Source: Saccharicrinis sp963675435
Lineage (GTDB): Bacteria > Bacteroidota > Bacteroidia > Bacteroidales > Marinilabiliaceae
NCBI GenBank assembly: GCA_963675435.1
Contig: OY776216.1
Span: 4,154,001-4,218,000, forward strand
Reading direction: 5' to 3'
DNA length: 64,000 nt
The first letter of the stretch is position 1, and each line of letters opens with the position of its first letter. The notes beneath the pieces are model-generated. The model saw only the letters and a program-made list of their open reading frames with translations. It was not told the DNA's origin and ran no database searches. The position numbers and the translations under genes were made by a program. This document shows, piece by piece, positions 18,491 to 26,831 of the stretch.

Positions 18491-18883
18491 ATGCACAACC
18501 TAAAATTAATTTGTAGTTCAATAATTATATTGATGTTATTTAGTTTTTCTAAAGCTGACAATGAAAAAGCGCAACTACAAATGCCATCTTCAGAAACATA
18601 TAAAAAGCCTTCTGATGTAAACTCCATATTAAAAAGATCATGTTTTGACTGTCATCATAGTGATTCAAAAAAACTACTTGCCAAAGGGAAACTTAGTTTT
18701 GATAAATTAGAAGAACTAAAAGATGTAAAAAAAATTGCCACTTATAAAAAGATTGAAAAGGAAATTCGTGAAGACAAAATGCCTCCTAAGAAATACATTA
18801 AGCGTAATCCAGAGAAAACAATTACTGAAGAAGAAAAAGAAATACTATTTCAATGGATTAAAACAGAACTAGAAAAACAGTAA
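18491..18883 (+). CDS. Periplasmic c-type haem-binding protein
   Basis: 130 residues. An N-terminal export signal (LICSSIIILMLFSFSKA, cut near residue 22) is followed by a single haem-attachment motif SCFDCHH (CxxCH) and a later KMPPKKY, whose Met could be the distal haem ligand. The C-terminal helix (TEEEKEILFQWIKTELEK) is typical of small cytochrome-like haem-binding domains. It is predicted to be a periplasmic or membrane-tethered electron carrier or sensor. The paralogous gene at 18888 starts 4 bp after its stop, so the two form an operon. Confidence 0.8.
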   Translation: MHNLKLICSSIIILMLFSFSKADNEKAQLQMPSSETYKKPSDVNSILKRSCFDCHHSDSKKLLAKGKLSFDKLEELKDVKKIATYKKIEKEIREDKMPPKKYIKRNPEKTITEEEKEILFQWIKTELEKQ

Positions 18884-18887
18884 ATCG

Positions 18888-19361
18888 ATGAAAAAAAAGT
18901 TTAAAACTCTTTTAACAATAGCACTACCAACTATATTTATTCTAATTCAGTTTTTTCAACCAGATAAGAACACAATGGGAATAGATAAAAACCACATTAT
19001 TAATGAAAGTGCTATTTCTGACAGCATTAAAAATATACTCTCGGTATCATGTTTTGATTGCCACTCAAATCAAACTAATTATCATTGGTATCATAAAATT
19101 TCGCCAGTATCATGGATCATTAACGGACATATAAATGAAGGAAAAGAAGATTTAAATTTCTCAAACTGGAAATCGATGGATGTATATGACAAGATTGCTA
19201 TTCTGGATGAAATAAGCGAAGAGGTTAAGGAAAAAAAGATGCCATTAAAAGCTTATACAATAATTCATAAAGAGGCAAAATTAAACGAAGAACAGATTAA
19301 TACACTCAGTAGATGGACTACTCAATATTCCGAAATGTTATTAAAAGAGAACAAGAATTGA
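18888..19361 (+). CDS. Haem-binding domain protein (Haem_bd-like)
   Basis: 157 residues. An N-terminal hydrophobic anchor (FKTLLTIALPTIFILIQFF) is followed by SCFDCHSNQTNYHWYHKISPV, the CxxCH motif in the context typical of the Haem_bd family. Then come WIINGHINEGKEDLNFSNW, KKMPLKAYTIIH with a candidate axial Met, and a closing helix. It is probably anchored in the inner membrane facing the periplasm. It is a divergent duplicate of the preceding gene: both have CFDCH, a KMP motif and the C-terminal W-containing helix. The redox partner is unknown. Confidence 0.85.
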   Translation: MKKKFKTLLTIALPTIFILIQFFQPDKNTMGIDKNHIINESAISDSIKNILSVSCFDCHSNQTNYHWYHKISPVSWIINGHINEGKEDLNFSNWKSMDVYDKIAILDEISEEVKEKKMPLKAYTIIHKEAKLNEEQINTLSRWTTQYSEMLLKENKN

Positions 19362-19864
19362 TCTTAAATATTACGTTTAATTATTTTCAGCTCCCAAAGA
19401 GTCAATATTCTTATTTTTGCCGTTTTTGAGGAAAAAACATTCTCGGCTTGGCCTTTTTAACACTTTTTTGTGCTCGGCATCGCAAATTTATCGCAAATAC
19501 AGGCCAATTTATCGCAAAGTATACGCAAATGCATCGCCCCGGGAACTAGATGGCTACGCAACAGCTTCGCAAATCATCACAACCTATACACTACCTGCAC
19601 ACAACATGCACAGCATAGGTTTGCGATAATTAGATGAATAAGTGATGATCAGAAGTCAGAAAACAGGTAGCTTGACTAGTAAATGTATTACAGAAGCCTT
19701 ATAAGAGATAGAACAATTCCTAAAGCTATATTTCATTTAATACGGATTATTTAACAACCTTCCTGAGATTTAAATTCTATTTCATATTCAGAGCAGATGT
19801 ATGATGATATACGAAGGTGAAATTTTAACAATTACTTCCTAAAAAATATATATGCATTAAATGA
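19362..19864. other. Gene-poor stretch with repeated ATCGCAAA motifs
   Basis: About 500 bp without a supported gene. Between 19479 and 19530 the octamer ATCGCAAA occurs three times (19479, 19490, 19511), followed by a near copy TACGCAAA, at irregular spacing. A 70-codon frame at 19417-19629 overlaps it, but its composition (IYRKYRPIYRKVYAN) simply reflects the repeats. No terminator with a clear T-run was found for the upstream haem genes. Confidence 0.4.
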
Positions 19865-20239
19865 TCAACTTAATACCCAATCGATAGCAGATTCCAAAGT
19901 ACTAAATGGCTTAGAACTATAACCATCATCTTCACCTTGTACTAACATTGGTATTACCACATCTCTTGGAATTTCAGTTAGTACTCCAATTTTACAATCA
20001 CCAAATACCTCTTGATGCTTTTTATAAAAATCTGAAATAGAGGTATACTCATCTATTCGAACTTGCAAACTAGCCTTGCGGTAATCAACAATAAACCCTA
20101 CTGTATCTTTAGGAATTAAGTTATTTTGAATAGCATATTCCCAAGAAGATTCTATATCATTAATAGTAATAGGCCCAAAATAGTGTTTAGTTAATACCTT
20201 GGATTTACAATCAAATATATATTTAAATTTACTATTCAT
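19865..20239 (-). CDS. STAS/SpoIIAA-like small protein of unknown function
   Basis: 124 residues, cytosolic, no signal peptide. The pattern of an N-terminal strand pair (YIFDCKSKVLTKHYFGPIT), a helix (WEYAIQNN), a strand with an acidic turn (GFIVDYRKA), and the closing FSTLESAIDWVL resembles the SpoIIAA-like domain proteins common in Bacteroidota, which end in a similar helix. No catalytic residue is apparent. It is a single gene between the haem-protein pair and pepD. The fold assignment rests on pattern only. Confidence 0.6.
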   Translation of the reverse strand: MNSKFKYIFDCKSKVLTKHYFGPITINDIESSWEYAIQNNLIPKDTVGFIVDYRKASLQVRIDEYTSISDFYKKHQEVFGDCKIGVLTEIPRDVVIPMLVQGEDDGYSSKPFSTLESAIDWVLS

Positions 20240-20381
20240 TTATTTGCTGTTAAATATCTATTTTTTTTATAAGTAAATAACTAACTCCTACATAAGAAAT
20301 AACGATTTTCTTAAGATCTAAATTATACTAAAATTTCGAACATTTTAATGATTCATTGACAAATCCTCATTATAAGCGAAT

Positions 20382-20428
20382 AAAAAAATCCTCATGTGGT
20401 ATATTAACTACACTGAGGATTTTTTATT
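20382..20428. terminator. Bidirectional terminator between pepD and the 19865 gene
   Basis: AAAAAATCCTCA pairs with TGAGGATTTTTT, and an extension GTGG(T)/(A)CTAC partly closes the loop. T-runs are present on both strands. It lies just past the pepD stop, so on the minus strand it ends pepD transcription. Confidence 0.8.
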
Positions 20429-20460
20429 TAGGGACAAAATTCAAATAGGTCTCTTATTTT

Positions 20461-21924
20461 TTATACTTCTTCCTGAGCTATTTTTGATAAAACATCCAGT
20501 AAATGATCCCAGAATTTTTGAACTGTTTCTATTTCTAGTCTTTCATCTGGAGAATGCGCTCCTTTTATTGTAGGACCAAAAGAAATCATATCTAAACCAG
20601 GATATTTTTCTAAAAACAATCCACATTCCAGTCCTGCATGTATGGCTCTTACTATGGGTTTTGCTTGAAACAATTCTTCGTAAGAATCTCTTGTTATTCT
20701 AAGAATTTGAGAATCAGTATTTGGTTCCCATCCTGGATATCCCTCACCATGTTTAACATTTGCTCCGGCCAGTTCAAATGAACTTCTAACCATCGCTGCA
20801 ATATTTTCTTTTGCTGTTTCAACAGAACTTCGCTGACTTGTTGATACTACAATTTGTTCATCAACTTGTTTAATTGAGGCTAAGTTGGTTGATGTTTCAA
20901 CCAATCCTTCAATTTTTCTACTCATCTCCATTACTCCATGTGGACAAGTATAAATGGCATTTAAAAAGTTAGTTTGAAATGTTTTTGACCAAACATATTC
21001 AGGAATATCACATGATTCCAAATGCATCTTTATCCCCGGTTCGGTCACTTCAAGTTCTGAGCAAACCTCATCGTAAAAAATATTAAAAGCCACTCTGATT
21101 GGTTCCTTTTGAGAAGAAGGTACAAGTGCAATTGCAGAGGCTTCTCTGGCAATGGCATTTCTTAAATTTCCTCCTGTAAAGCTATGTACTCGCAAGGTAT
21201 ATTCTCGAGTTGCCTGCCATAAAAATCGATTTAATATTTTCACAGCATTTCCCAAACCTTTATCAATATCGTCACCAGAGTGTCCACCTTTTAATCCAGA
21301 GATTTGAAGCTTTATTGCAAAATATTTTTCAGGAACAGTTTCTTTTTCAATATCAAATGTTGCTACCGTATCCAAACCTCCTGCACAACCAATAAATAGC
21401 TCTCCTTCATCTTCTGAATCCAGATTTAAAAGAATCTTACTCTCAAAAAATCCATCATTTAAATTAAATGCTCCTGTTAAGCCGGTTTCTTCATCAACAG
21501 TAAATAAACACTCAATAGGACCATGCTTAATTTCCTTGGAGGCTAAAACTGCCAATTGAGCAGCAATTCCAATTCCATCATCTGCGCCTAATGTTGTACC
21601 TGAAGCTTTCACCCATCCATCTTCAATTACAGGAATGATTGCGTCCTTTTCAAAATCATGTTTAATATGCGAGTGTTTTTCACAAACCATATCCATATGA
21701 CTCTGTAAAATAACCGACGGAGCTTCTTCACAACCTTGTGCTGCTGGCTTTTTTATTAGAATATTACCGATCTCATCCTTTTTATACTCCAGCTTATGTT
21801 CTTCGGCAAAATTGATTAAATACTGGATAATATGCTCCTCCTTTTTTGAAGGGCGAGGCACTTTACATATCTCATTAAAATATCCCCAAATATCTGCTGG
21901 AACTAATTTCTTTAATGAATTCAT
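20461..21924 (-). CDS. pepD: Aminoacyl-histidine dipeptidase (peptidase D, M20 family)
   Basis: 487 residues, the length of E. coli PepD. It hydrolyses Xaa-His and other dipeptides in the cytosol with two zinc ions. Metal and catalytic motifs visible in order: LQSHMDMVCEK, SGTTLGADDGIGIA (bridging Asp), LFTVDEETGLTGA (general base Glu) and, near the end, AIHAGLECGLF. The dimerisation lid domain sits between about 190 and 400, as in the family. A hairpin terminator separates it from the transglutaminase-like gene upstream, so it is probably transcribed on its own. Confidence 0.95.
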   Translation of the reverse strand: MNSLKKLVPADIWGYFNEICKVPRPSKKEEHIIQYLINFAEEHKLEYKKDEIGNILIKKPAAQGCEEAPSVILQSHMDMVCEKHSHIKHDFEKDAIIPVIEDGWVKASGTTLGADDGIGIAAQLAVLASKEIKHGPIECLFTVDEETGLTGAFNLNDGFFESKILLNLDSEDEGELFIGCAGGLDTVATFDIEKETVPEKYFAIKLQISGLKGGHSGDDIDKGLGNAVKILNRFLWQATREYTLRVHSFTGGNLRNAIAREASAIALVPSSQKEPIRVAFNIFYDEVCSELEVTEPGIKMHLESCDIPEYVWSKTFQTNFLNAIYTCPHGVMEMSRKIEGLVETSTNLASIKQVDEQIVVSTSQRSSVETAKENIAAMVRSSFELAGANVKHGEGYPGWEPNTDSQILRITRDSYEELFQAKPIVRAIHAGLECGLFLEKYPGLDMISFGPTIKGAHSPDERLEIETVQKFWDHLLDVLSKIAQEEV

Positions 21925-21956
21925 TAGTTTAATTTTTTATTACAATTCAATACTAA

Positions 21957-21990
21957 CAAAAAACAGGCCTATTAAAAGCCTGTTTTCTAT
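21957..21990 (-). terminator. Terminator downstream of the transglutaminase-like gene
   Basis: AAAACAGGC and GCCTGTTTT form a stem around a short CTATTAAAA loop (21959-21985). The T-run TTTTTTG on the minus strand comes from the A-run before it. It lies 18 bp past the stop of the 22008 gene. Confidence 0.8.
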
Positions 21991-22007
21991 TTATATATCG
22001 ACTTATT

Positions 22008-22859
22008 TTAATCAAATATCTTTATTAACTCTTGAAGTTCATGTTTTTTATGTTCATTTCCTTGATTATCATAGGAGTATATTAAATTAATTAAAACTCG
22101 CTTGATAATATCTTGATTGGAACATGGCGTAAAATACTCAACTTTAGGAGGTAATTTCTGCTGTTTTAAAAAATACTCTATTTCTCGTCTACCTAAAATT
22201 GCGCCTTTATTTACAGGGTTGATATAAAATAAAATATCATCATCATCATTAATGGCATTTTCATCTACATAACACAAGATAAAGTTTTTGGGTAGATTAA
22301 CTCCAAAAATTGGTAACCCCAAACGTTGTGATATCTCTGAATATATAATAGATAGGGAAATTGGATTCCCTTTCTTGGAACTCATAACATCATTGATGTA
22401 AGAATTTTGAGGTGAAAAAAAATTAGAGCTGTTTCTAATAAATTGATGTATATCAAATAGCACATGATTGATAATTCTTACTTTTTCTATGGAGGTAAGA
22501 TGATCATTCAACTCTAACCACACATCCCTTCTTAAACGATCGATCTGCAGATTAAGTTCTTCATAATTTAATTCGGGATATTGATATTTGGCCAATAAAA
22601 AAGCTCCATATAATAAATTCTCGGCTCCTGTTTTTACCCACTTACGCAGTTCACTCTTAACATCCTTTAATTGAAGTGTATGAATAATATTTTCCACACG
22701 CCTCTGAAACATATCATTTTCAGAACCTTCCCACGCTTTTTCTAACTCAATGATAACATCAAGTTCTTCTTGTAACAACGCCTCTTCAACCGAACTAAAA
22801 ACCACTTCATTAGGATCATCTAACAATGTAATTAGTGCATGTACCTTGTCCTTGTCCAT
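22008..22859 (-). CDS. Transglutaminase-like (SirB1/Transglut_core2) protein
   Basis: 283 residues, no signal peptide. The central segment (SSKKGNPISLSIIYSEISQRLGLPIFGVNLPKNFILCYV) is the characteristic core of the SirB1 family, where the transglutaminase Cys-His-Asp triad is usually lost; here too no catalytic Cys is seen in the core position. The N-terminal helical part resembles HEAT-like repeats (ALITLLDDPNEVVFSSVEEALL). The C-terminus is helical. It starts 42 bp after the nucleoside phosphorylase stop, on the same strand. The biochemical role of the family is unknown. Confidence 0.8.
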   Translation of the reverse strand: MDKDKVHALITLLDDPNEVVFSSVEEALLQEELDVIIELEKAWEGSENDMFQRRVENIIHTLQLKDVKSELRKWVKTGAENLLYGAFLLAKYQYPELNYEELNLQIDRLRRDVWLELNDHLTSIEKVRIINHVLFDIHQFIRNSSNFFSPQNSYINDVMSSKKGNPISLSIIYSEISQRLGLPIFGVNLPKNFILCYVDENAINDDDDILFYINPVNKGAILGRREIEYFLKQQKLPPKVEYFTPCSNQDIIKRVLINLIYSYDNQGNEHKKHELQELIKIFD

Positions 22860-22900
22860 AACTAAATTTCAATTTTTCCTCTCTGCATCTTTTAGATAGT

Positions 22901-23779
22901 CTATTCAGCAAGACTATCCAACACCTTTTTAATTAATGTTTTTATCACCGGCTTATAATCCTTACTATATTCACCTGCTTTTCTATTTGCTATTATGGCA
23001 CAAACTGTAGCAGCTTTATGTCCTAACAACTTTGACAAACCATAGATAGCTGAACACTCCATCTCATAATTTGTAATACGAAAATTTCCATATACAAAAT
23101 TACTGATTTTTTCATTGATATCAGAATCTACCAACCCTAATCTTATAACTCTACCTTGTGGTCCATAAAATCCCGGAGCCGAAATAGTTACTCCTGTATT
23201 AAAATCATTATTAGATAACTTTTCCAATAAATCAGGAGAAGCATTAACTACATATGGCGAAGTTAATTTCTCATTCCAGTCAACGGATGATTTAAACTCA
23301 TCTTCAAAAGCAATATCAGACACACTATCACGATTTGCATAAAAATTAAGTAAGCCATCAAAGCCAATTGCCTTTTCGCTTAATAGGCATGAATCTACTG
23401 GTAAATCTTTTTGTAGCGAACCTGATGTTCCAATTCTTACTAAATTTAAAGTGGTCAGCTGGTCTTTAACTTGCCTTGTTTCAAAATCTACATTGACCAA
23501 TGCATCCAGCTCATTCATTACAATATCAATATTGTCTGTTCCTATACCTGTTGCAACTACAGAGAAGCGTTTACCTCTATACAAACCTGTTGTACTAACA
23601 AATTCCCTATTACGCTTTTCCAATTCTATTTCATCAAAATAGGAAGCAACAACTCTAACTCTATCCGGGTCTCCAACCAAAATAATATTTTCTGCTAACT
23701 CACCTGGTTTTAAGTGTAAATGGAAAACACTTCCATCATTATTTATGATCAATTCTGATTCTTCAATTCGTCTTGCCAT
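22901..23779 (-). CDS. Nucleoside phosphorylase (uridine phosphorylase-like)
   Basis: 292 residues of the NP-I family, which cleave nucleosides with phosphate in purine or pyrimidine salvage. The phosphate-binding motif VGDPDRV is at residues 35-41, the central GIGTDNIDIVMNE and RIGTSGS segments are conserved, and YEMECSAIYGLSKLLGH carries the ribose-binding Glu-Met-Glu type motif. The typical purine or uridine discriminating residues are not clear enough to name the base, so no symbol is given. It appears to be the first gene of a short operon with the transglutaminase-like gene. Confidence 0.88.
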   Translation of the reverse strand: MARRIEESELIINNDGSVFHLHLKPGELAENIILVGDPDRVRVVASYFDEIELEKRNREFVSTTGLYRGKRFSVVATGIGTDNIDIVMNELDALVNVDFETRQVKDQLTTLNLVRIGTSGSLQKDLPVDSCLLSEKAIGFDGLLNFYANRDSVSDIAFEDEFKSSVDWNEKLTSPYVVNASPDLLEKLSNNDFNTGVTISAPGFYGPQGRVIRLGLVDSDINEKISNFVYGNFRITNYEMECSAIYGLSKLLGHKAATVCAIIANRKAGEYSKDYKPVIKTLIKKVLDSLAE

Positions 23780-24328
23780 CTCTTTAAATGTGTGTTTTAT
23801 TTTTCAATCGAAAGGTATTATTTTTTTCATAAATTATGATCTCTCCTACTTTTTTCTTCTCAAAATATTATTGACTTTCGATCTGTTTCTATAGTAACTT
23901 TGTGCTTCAACTACTTTCATATCATTCAATTCTGTAAACTTAAAAATACAACAATATGAAAGGTACTTTATCATTCTGCAGATATATCCTAACATTCAAA
24001 CATAGAACTTCCTCTGGTTGAAAAAACAAAGATTGGCAAGTTATTCGGCTTATGAAAGCTTCGGGTGAAGTAAAACAAATCACACATGTAAGATTTTCTG
24101 ATCTGAACATATAGGAGCTGTACCTAAATTGTTTTATAGAAATGGTATTTATGACTTTTAAAAATTACGGTTTAATGATCCCCATCCCCCATACATTTGT
24201 ATGATTCTTTCACCTTAAATTTTATCAAGGAGGAAGCATTAAGCCTGAGAATTAAAACATAAGCAATTACTATTATATTTTGCAATTGGGACAGCTCTAT
24301 TTTTTGAATAACTATTAAAACTATTAAA
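23780..24328. other. Long intergenic region holding a promoter-like box and a relic frame
   Basis: A plus-strand box TAACTTTG (23895-23902) matches the Bacteroidota -7 consensus, with ATTG 21 bp upstream. It precedes ATG at 23956, but the frame is soon broken (see the next entry). The rest of the stretch to element A3 shows no gene. Confidence 0.45.
23956..24108 (+). pseudogene. Short relic frame with an in-frame TGA
   Basis: ATG at 23956 opens MKGTLSFCRYILTFKHRTSSG, meets TGA at 24019-24021 and then continues in the same frame as KNKDWQVIRLMKASGEVKQI to ITHVRFSDLNI before TAG at 24106-24108. The second part has ordinary protein-like composition. I do not recognise the family. A promoter-like box lies 54 bp upstream. 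It is most simply the stub of a dead gene. Confidence 0.35.
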
Positions 24329-24825
24329 CCCGCGATATGCATTAAAAAATCTATTAACCCGAGTTCGATATAAAATTATTGGCTCAGACCGCTTATAAAC
24401 AATGAGTTTCAATGAATATTTGTAAAGTCATAGCGGGCTATGTCAAACAAATATGAAGCAGAAAATCGTTGTTTATATGTGGCTTTCTATTAAAATACTA
24501 ATCTACTTCGTTAAATTCTTCTACCATAGCTCGCTATGCAAAAAGAATTTGCCTTGTATATCTGCATTTTAATAAAATCTGAGCTCTTTAATTTTATATC
24601 GAACTCGGGTTATTACACACTGAAAATAATTTAAAACAAGTCGTTTCACTCACTTGCTTCAACTCACCAGAACGATGCTATGCTTCCTCTCAGCAGCTGC
24701 TTGTTTTATTAGTTTCTGATTATTGCTTCATTCGGCATATTCAAAGTAAACTTTGCTTCTGCTCTCCTTTATCGCAATAATTGTATTTTCAATGTTCATA
24801 ACAATCCTTTAATGCATAATACGAG
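24329..24825 (-). mobile_element. Family A element, copy A3, longer variant carrying element B2
   Basis: Ends are CCCGCGATATGCATTA and, at the far side, TAATGCATAATACGAG. It is flanked by TTAAA at 24324-24328 and 24826-24830. It is the reverse complement of A1 and A2 in its left part (CTTCAACTCACCAGAACGATGCTATGC is nearly identical) but has diverged and carries extra sequence, about 238 bp without the nested element. B2 (24357-24610) plus its 5-bp duplication splits it after ATCTATTA, exactly where A1 and A2 read continuously. Confidence 0.85.
24357..24610 (+). mobile_element. Family B twin-hairpin element, copy B2, nested in A3
   Basis: 254 bp, with termini ACCCGAGTTCGATATAAAAT and its exact reverse complement, flanked by TATTA (24352-24356 and 24611-24615). 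Hairpin 1 centres on CATAGC-GG-GCTATG (24429-24442) with outer arms ATATTTGT/ACAAATAT and TATAAACAA/TTGTTTATA (24394-24477). Hairpin 2 centres on CATAGC-TC-GCTATG (24535-24548) with outer arms AAATTCTT/AAGAATTT. It has no coding capacity. Confidence 0.9.
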
Positions 24826-24912
24826 TTAAAATTTGACTATTAACACATAGGATTAATTAGAAAAAACAAATGCTATAAAAATATTCTTTCTATTTTTGCC
24901 AAAAAATTAGAT

Positions 24913-25374
24913 ATGATACAAAGAATTCAAAGTATTTATTTATTGATAGCATTTGCTTTTGGGCTATCTATGTTTTTCACAAATCAGATAGAATTTATTG
25001 CAGATACAACTTATGTATTAAACTTTAACGGAATTAATGCAGTAGAAGCAACAGAAACAACTAAAAGTATTTCTACTATTGCGTTAAGTATTTTATTATT
25101 TCTAACACCTGTCGTTTCGTTGGTTACTATATTTTTATTTAAAAAGAGAATGATCCAAATCAGGTTATGTGCTGCCAACATTGGTTTACTTATTGGTACA
25201 ACGGCATTAACTTATTATTTTGGAACAGTAGGTTTAAAAGCATTAAATGCGCAAAGCCTTACATATAGTGTTACAATGGTTTTTCCTATTGCCGGAGCTA
25301 TTTTAAATTTCCTTGCTATTAGAGCTATTGGCAAAGATGAAGCATTAGTAAGATCTATGGATAGAATACGATAA
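24913..25374 (+). CDS. DUF4293 family membrane protein
   Basis: 153 residues with four predicted membrane helices: IYLLIAFAFGLSMFF, ISTIALSILLFLTPVVSLVTIFLF, LCAANIGLLIGTTALTYYFG and MVFPIAGAILNFLAIRAI. The opening MIQRIQSIYLL and the closing IRAIGKDEALVRSMDRIR are hallmarks of DUF4293, a family I know only from Bacteroidota. The function is unknown. It is a single gene following the nested repeat elements. An inverted repeat of the AGTCTTCAGT type follows its stop. Confidence 0.88.
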   Translation: MIQRIQSIYLLIAFAFGLSMFFTNQIEFIADTTYVLNFNGINAVEATETTKSISTIALSILLFLTPVVSLVTIFLFKKRMIQIRLCAANIGLLIGTTALTYYFGTVGLKALNAQSLTYSVTMVFPIAGAILNFLAIRAIGKDEALVRSMDRIR

Positions 25375-25390
25375 AACAGCATAAAGTACT

Positions 25391-25439
25391 CAGTCTTCAG
25401 TACACAATATTATTAAAATAATCTGCGTACTGAAGACTG
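25391..25439. repeat. REP-like inverted repeat, possibly a terminator
   Basis: CAGTCTTCAGTAC (25391-25403) is the exact reverse complement of GTACTGAAGACTG (25427-25439), giving a 13-bp stem with a 23-base loop. The same AGTCTTCAGT core recurs at 32869-32912 and, more degraded, at 59841-59934. It sits between convergent genes. Confidence 0.7.
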
Positions 25440-25478
25440 GTAACTGATTGCTATTTCTATTTAATTTTCTACAAAAAT

Positions 25479-26741
25479 TTACAAATCTAAGACCAAACGT
25501 TCCAATTCATCACCTCCGGAAAGCATTAACTCTGGCTTTTCCAACATCTTCTTCAAGGTAACTAAAAATCCAACAGAATCTTTTCCATCAATAATACGAT
25601 GATCGTAAGATAATGCGGTATACATAATAGGTCTAATTTCCACTTTTCCATTCACTGCCATTGGTCTATCAACAATATTATGCATACCCAAAATAGCAGA
25701 CTGCGGAGGATTTATAAGTGGCGTTGACAACATAGATCCAAATACTCCACCATTGGTTACGGTAAATGTTCCTCCTGTCATTTCATCCAGACTAATTTTG
25801 CCTGCTCGTGCTTTAACTGCTAACTGTTTTAGCGTTTCTTCAATCTGAGCTAAACTCAACGATTCTGCATTTCTGATAACAGGAACCATTAATCCTTTTG
25901 GCGTTTGAACCGCTACGGATACATCAACATAATTAGGTGTTACAATTTCATCACCATCAATCATTGAATTAACCATAGGATGTTTTTTCATGGCTAAAGC
26001 TGAAGCCTTGATAAAGAATGACATGAAGCCCAATTTAACACCATGCTTTTCAACAAAAACATTCTGGTATTTCTTTCTCATTGCCATAATTTCAGTCATA
26101 TCAACCTCATTAAAAGTTGTCAACATGGCTGTTTCCTGTTTCACTGCTACTAAGCGTGCACTTAGTTTTTTACGAAGTGAACTCATTTTTTGACGGTCCA
26201 ATTCACGTTCTTTAGATGCAGATGAAATTCCTTTTACAGCGGCAAAATCATCACTTAAACCCTGCTCCTTAATGGCTTGAATTTCTTTTTTCGAAATACG
26301 ATGAAGACCATTAATTACATCATCAATAGTCCACCCTTCTTCTTCCATTATATTTTGAGCCACAGGAGAAACTTTAACCTTTGATAATTCGTCCGATACA
26401 GATTTCTTCTCGGTTGTAGCTTTTAATTCTGTTTTTGACTCAACTACAGCAGTCTCTTTAGTTTGTTCTTTTTTAACCTCTGGTGCAGCTCCCTCTTCAG
26501 GAGCCACTGATGTATCAATAGTACATGCAACTTCGCCTACAGCAACAGTTTCGCCGGCTTCAAATGCAATTTTTATTTTTCCTGCTTTATCAGCATTTAT
26601 GGTTAAGGTGGCCTTATCAGATTCAATTTCGGCCAATTCCTGATCTTGCGTTACAATATCACCATCATTTACCAACCAGCTGGCTATCTCAACTTCGGTA
26701 ATCGATTCTCCTGGTGACGGAACTTTTATTTCAATTATCAT
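25479..26741 (-). CDS. sucB: 2-oxoglutarate dehydrogenase E2 (dihydrolipoyl succinyltransferase)
   Basis: 420 residues, the core of the 2-oxoglutarate dehydrogenase complex: transfers the succinyl group from lipoamide to CoA. An N-terminal lipoyl domain has the lipoylated Lys43 in EIESDKATLTI. A charged linker (about 85-120) leads to the peripheral subunit-binding domain (KVSPVAQNIMEEEGWTIDDV), then the catalytic domain with the active-site SYDHRIIDGKDSVGFL near the C-terminus. It lies 90 bp downstream of sucA on the same strand. The E3 gene is not in the window. Confidence 0.95.
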   Translation of the reverse strand: MIIEIKVPSPGESITEVEIASWLVNDGDIVTQDQELAEIESDKATLTINADKAGKIKIAFEAGETVAVGEVACTIDTSVAPEEGAAPEVKKEQTKETAVVESKTELKATTEKKSVSDELSKVKVSPVAQNIMEEEGWTIDDVINGLHRISKKEIQAIKEQGLSDDFAAVKGISSASKERELDRQKMSSLRKKLSARLVAVKQETAMLTTFNEVDMTEIMAMRKKYQNVFVEKHGVKLGFMSFFIKASALAMKKHPMVNSMIDGDEIVTPNYVDVSVAVQTPKGLMVPVIRNAESLSLAQIEETLKQLAVKARAGKISLDEMTGGTFTVTNGGVFGSMLSTPLINPPQSAILGMHNIVDRPMAVNGKVEIRPIMYTALSYDHRIIDGKDSVGFLVTLKKMLEKPELMLSGGDELERLVLDL

Positions 26742-26831
26742 GACTCGTGTATTTAATCTATATTTACAATCAATTATTACCTATTCTCAATAAACTTAAT
26801 GCTTTTATTGCTATAAAAAGCATTTCAATTT

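Noticed and set aside
18403..18627. 74-codon minus-strand frame over the start of the first haem-protein gene
   Set aside because: It is antisense to a clear signal peptide and CxxCH gene and has no recognisable domain.
19479..19530. Short spaced repeats considered as a CRISPR remnant
   Set aside because: The units are only eight bases with irregular 11- to 21-base spacing and there is no cas gene.
19417..19629. 70-codon frame with an IYRKYRPIYRK stretch
   Set aside because: The apparent repeat in the peptide comes from ATCGCAAA repeats in the DNA. No start signal or family support was found.
23956..24108. TGA read as selenocysteine
   Set aside because: No SECIS-like hairpin follows the TGA, no known selenoprotein family matches and the frame ends soon after.
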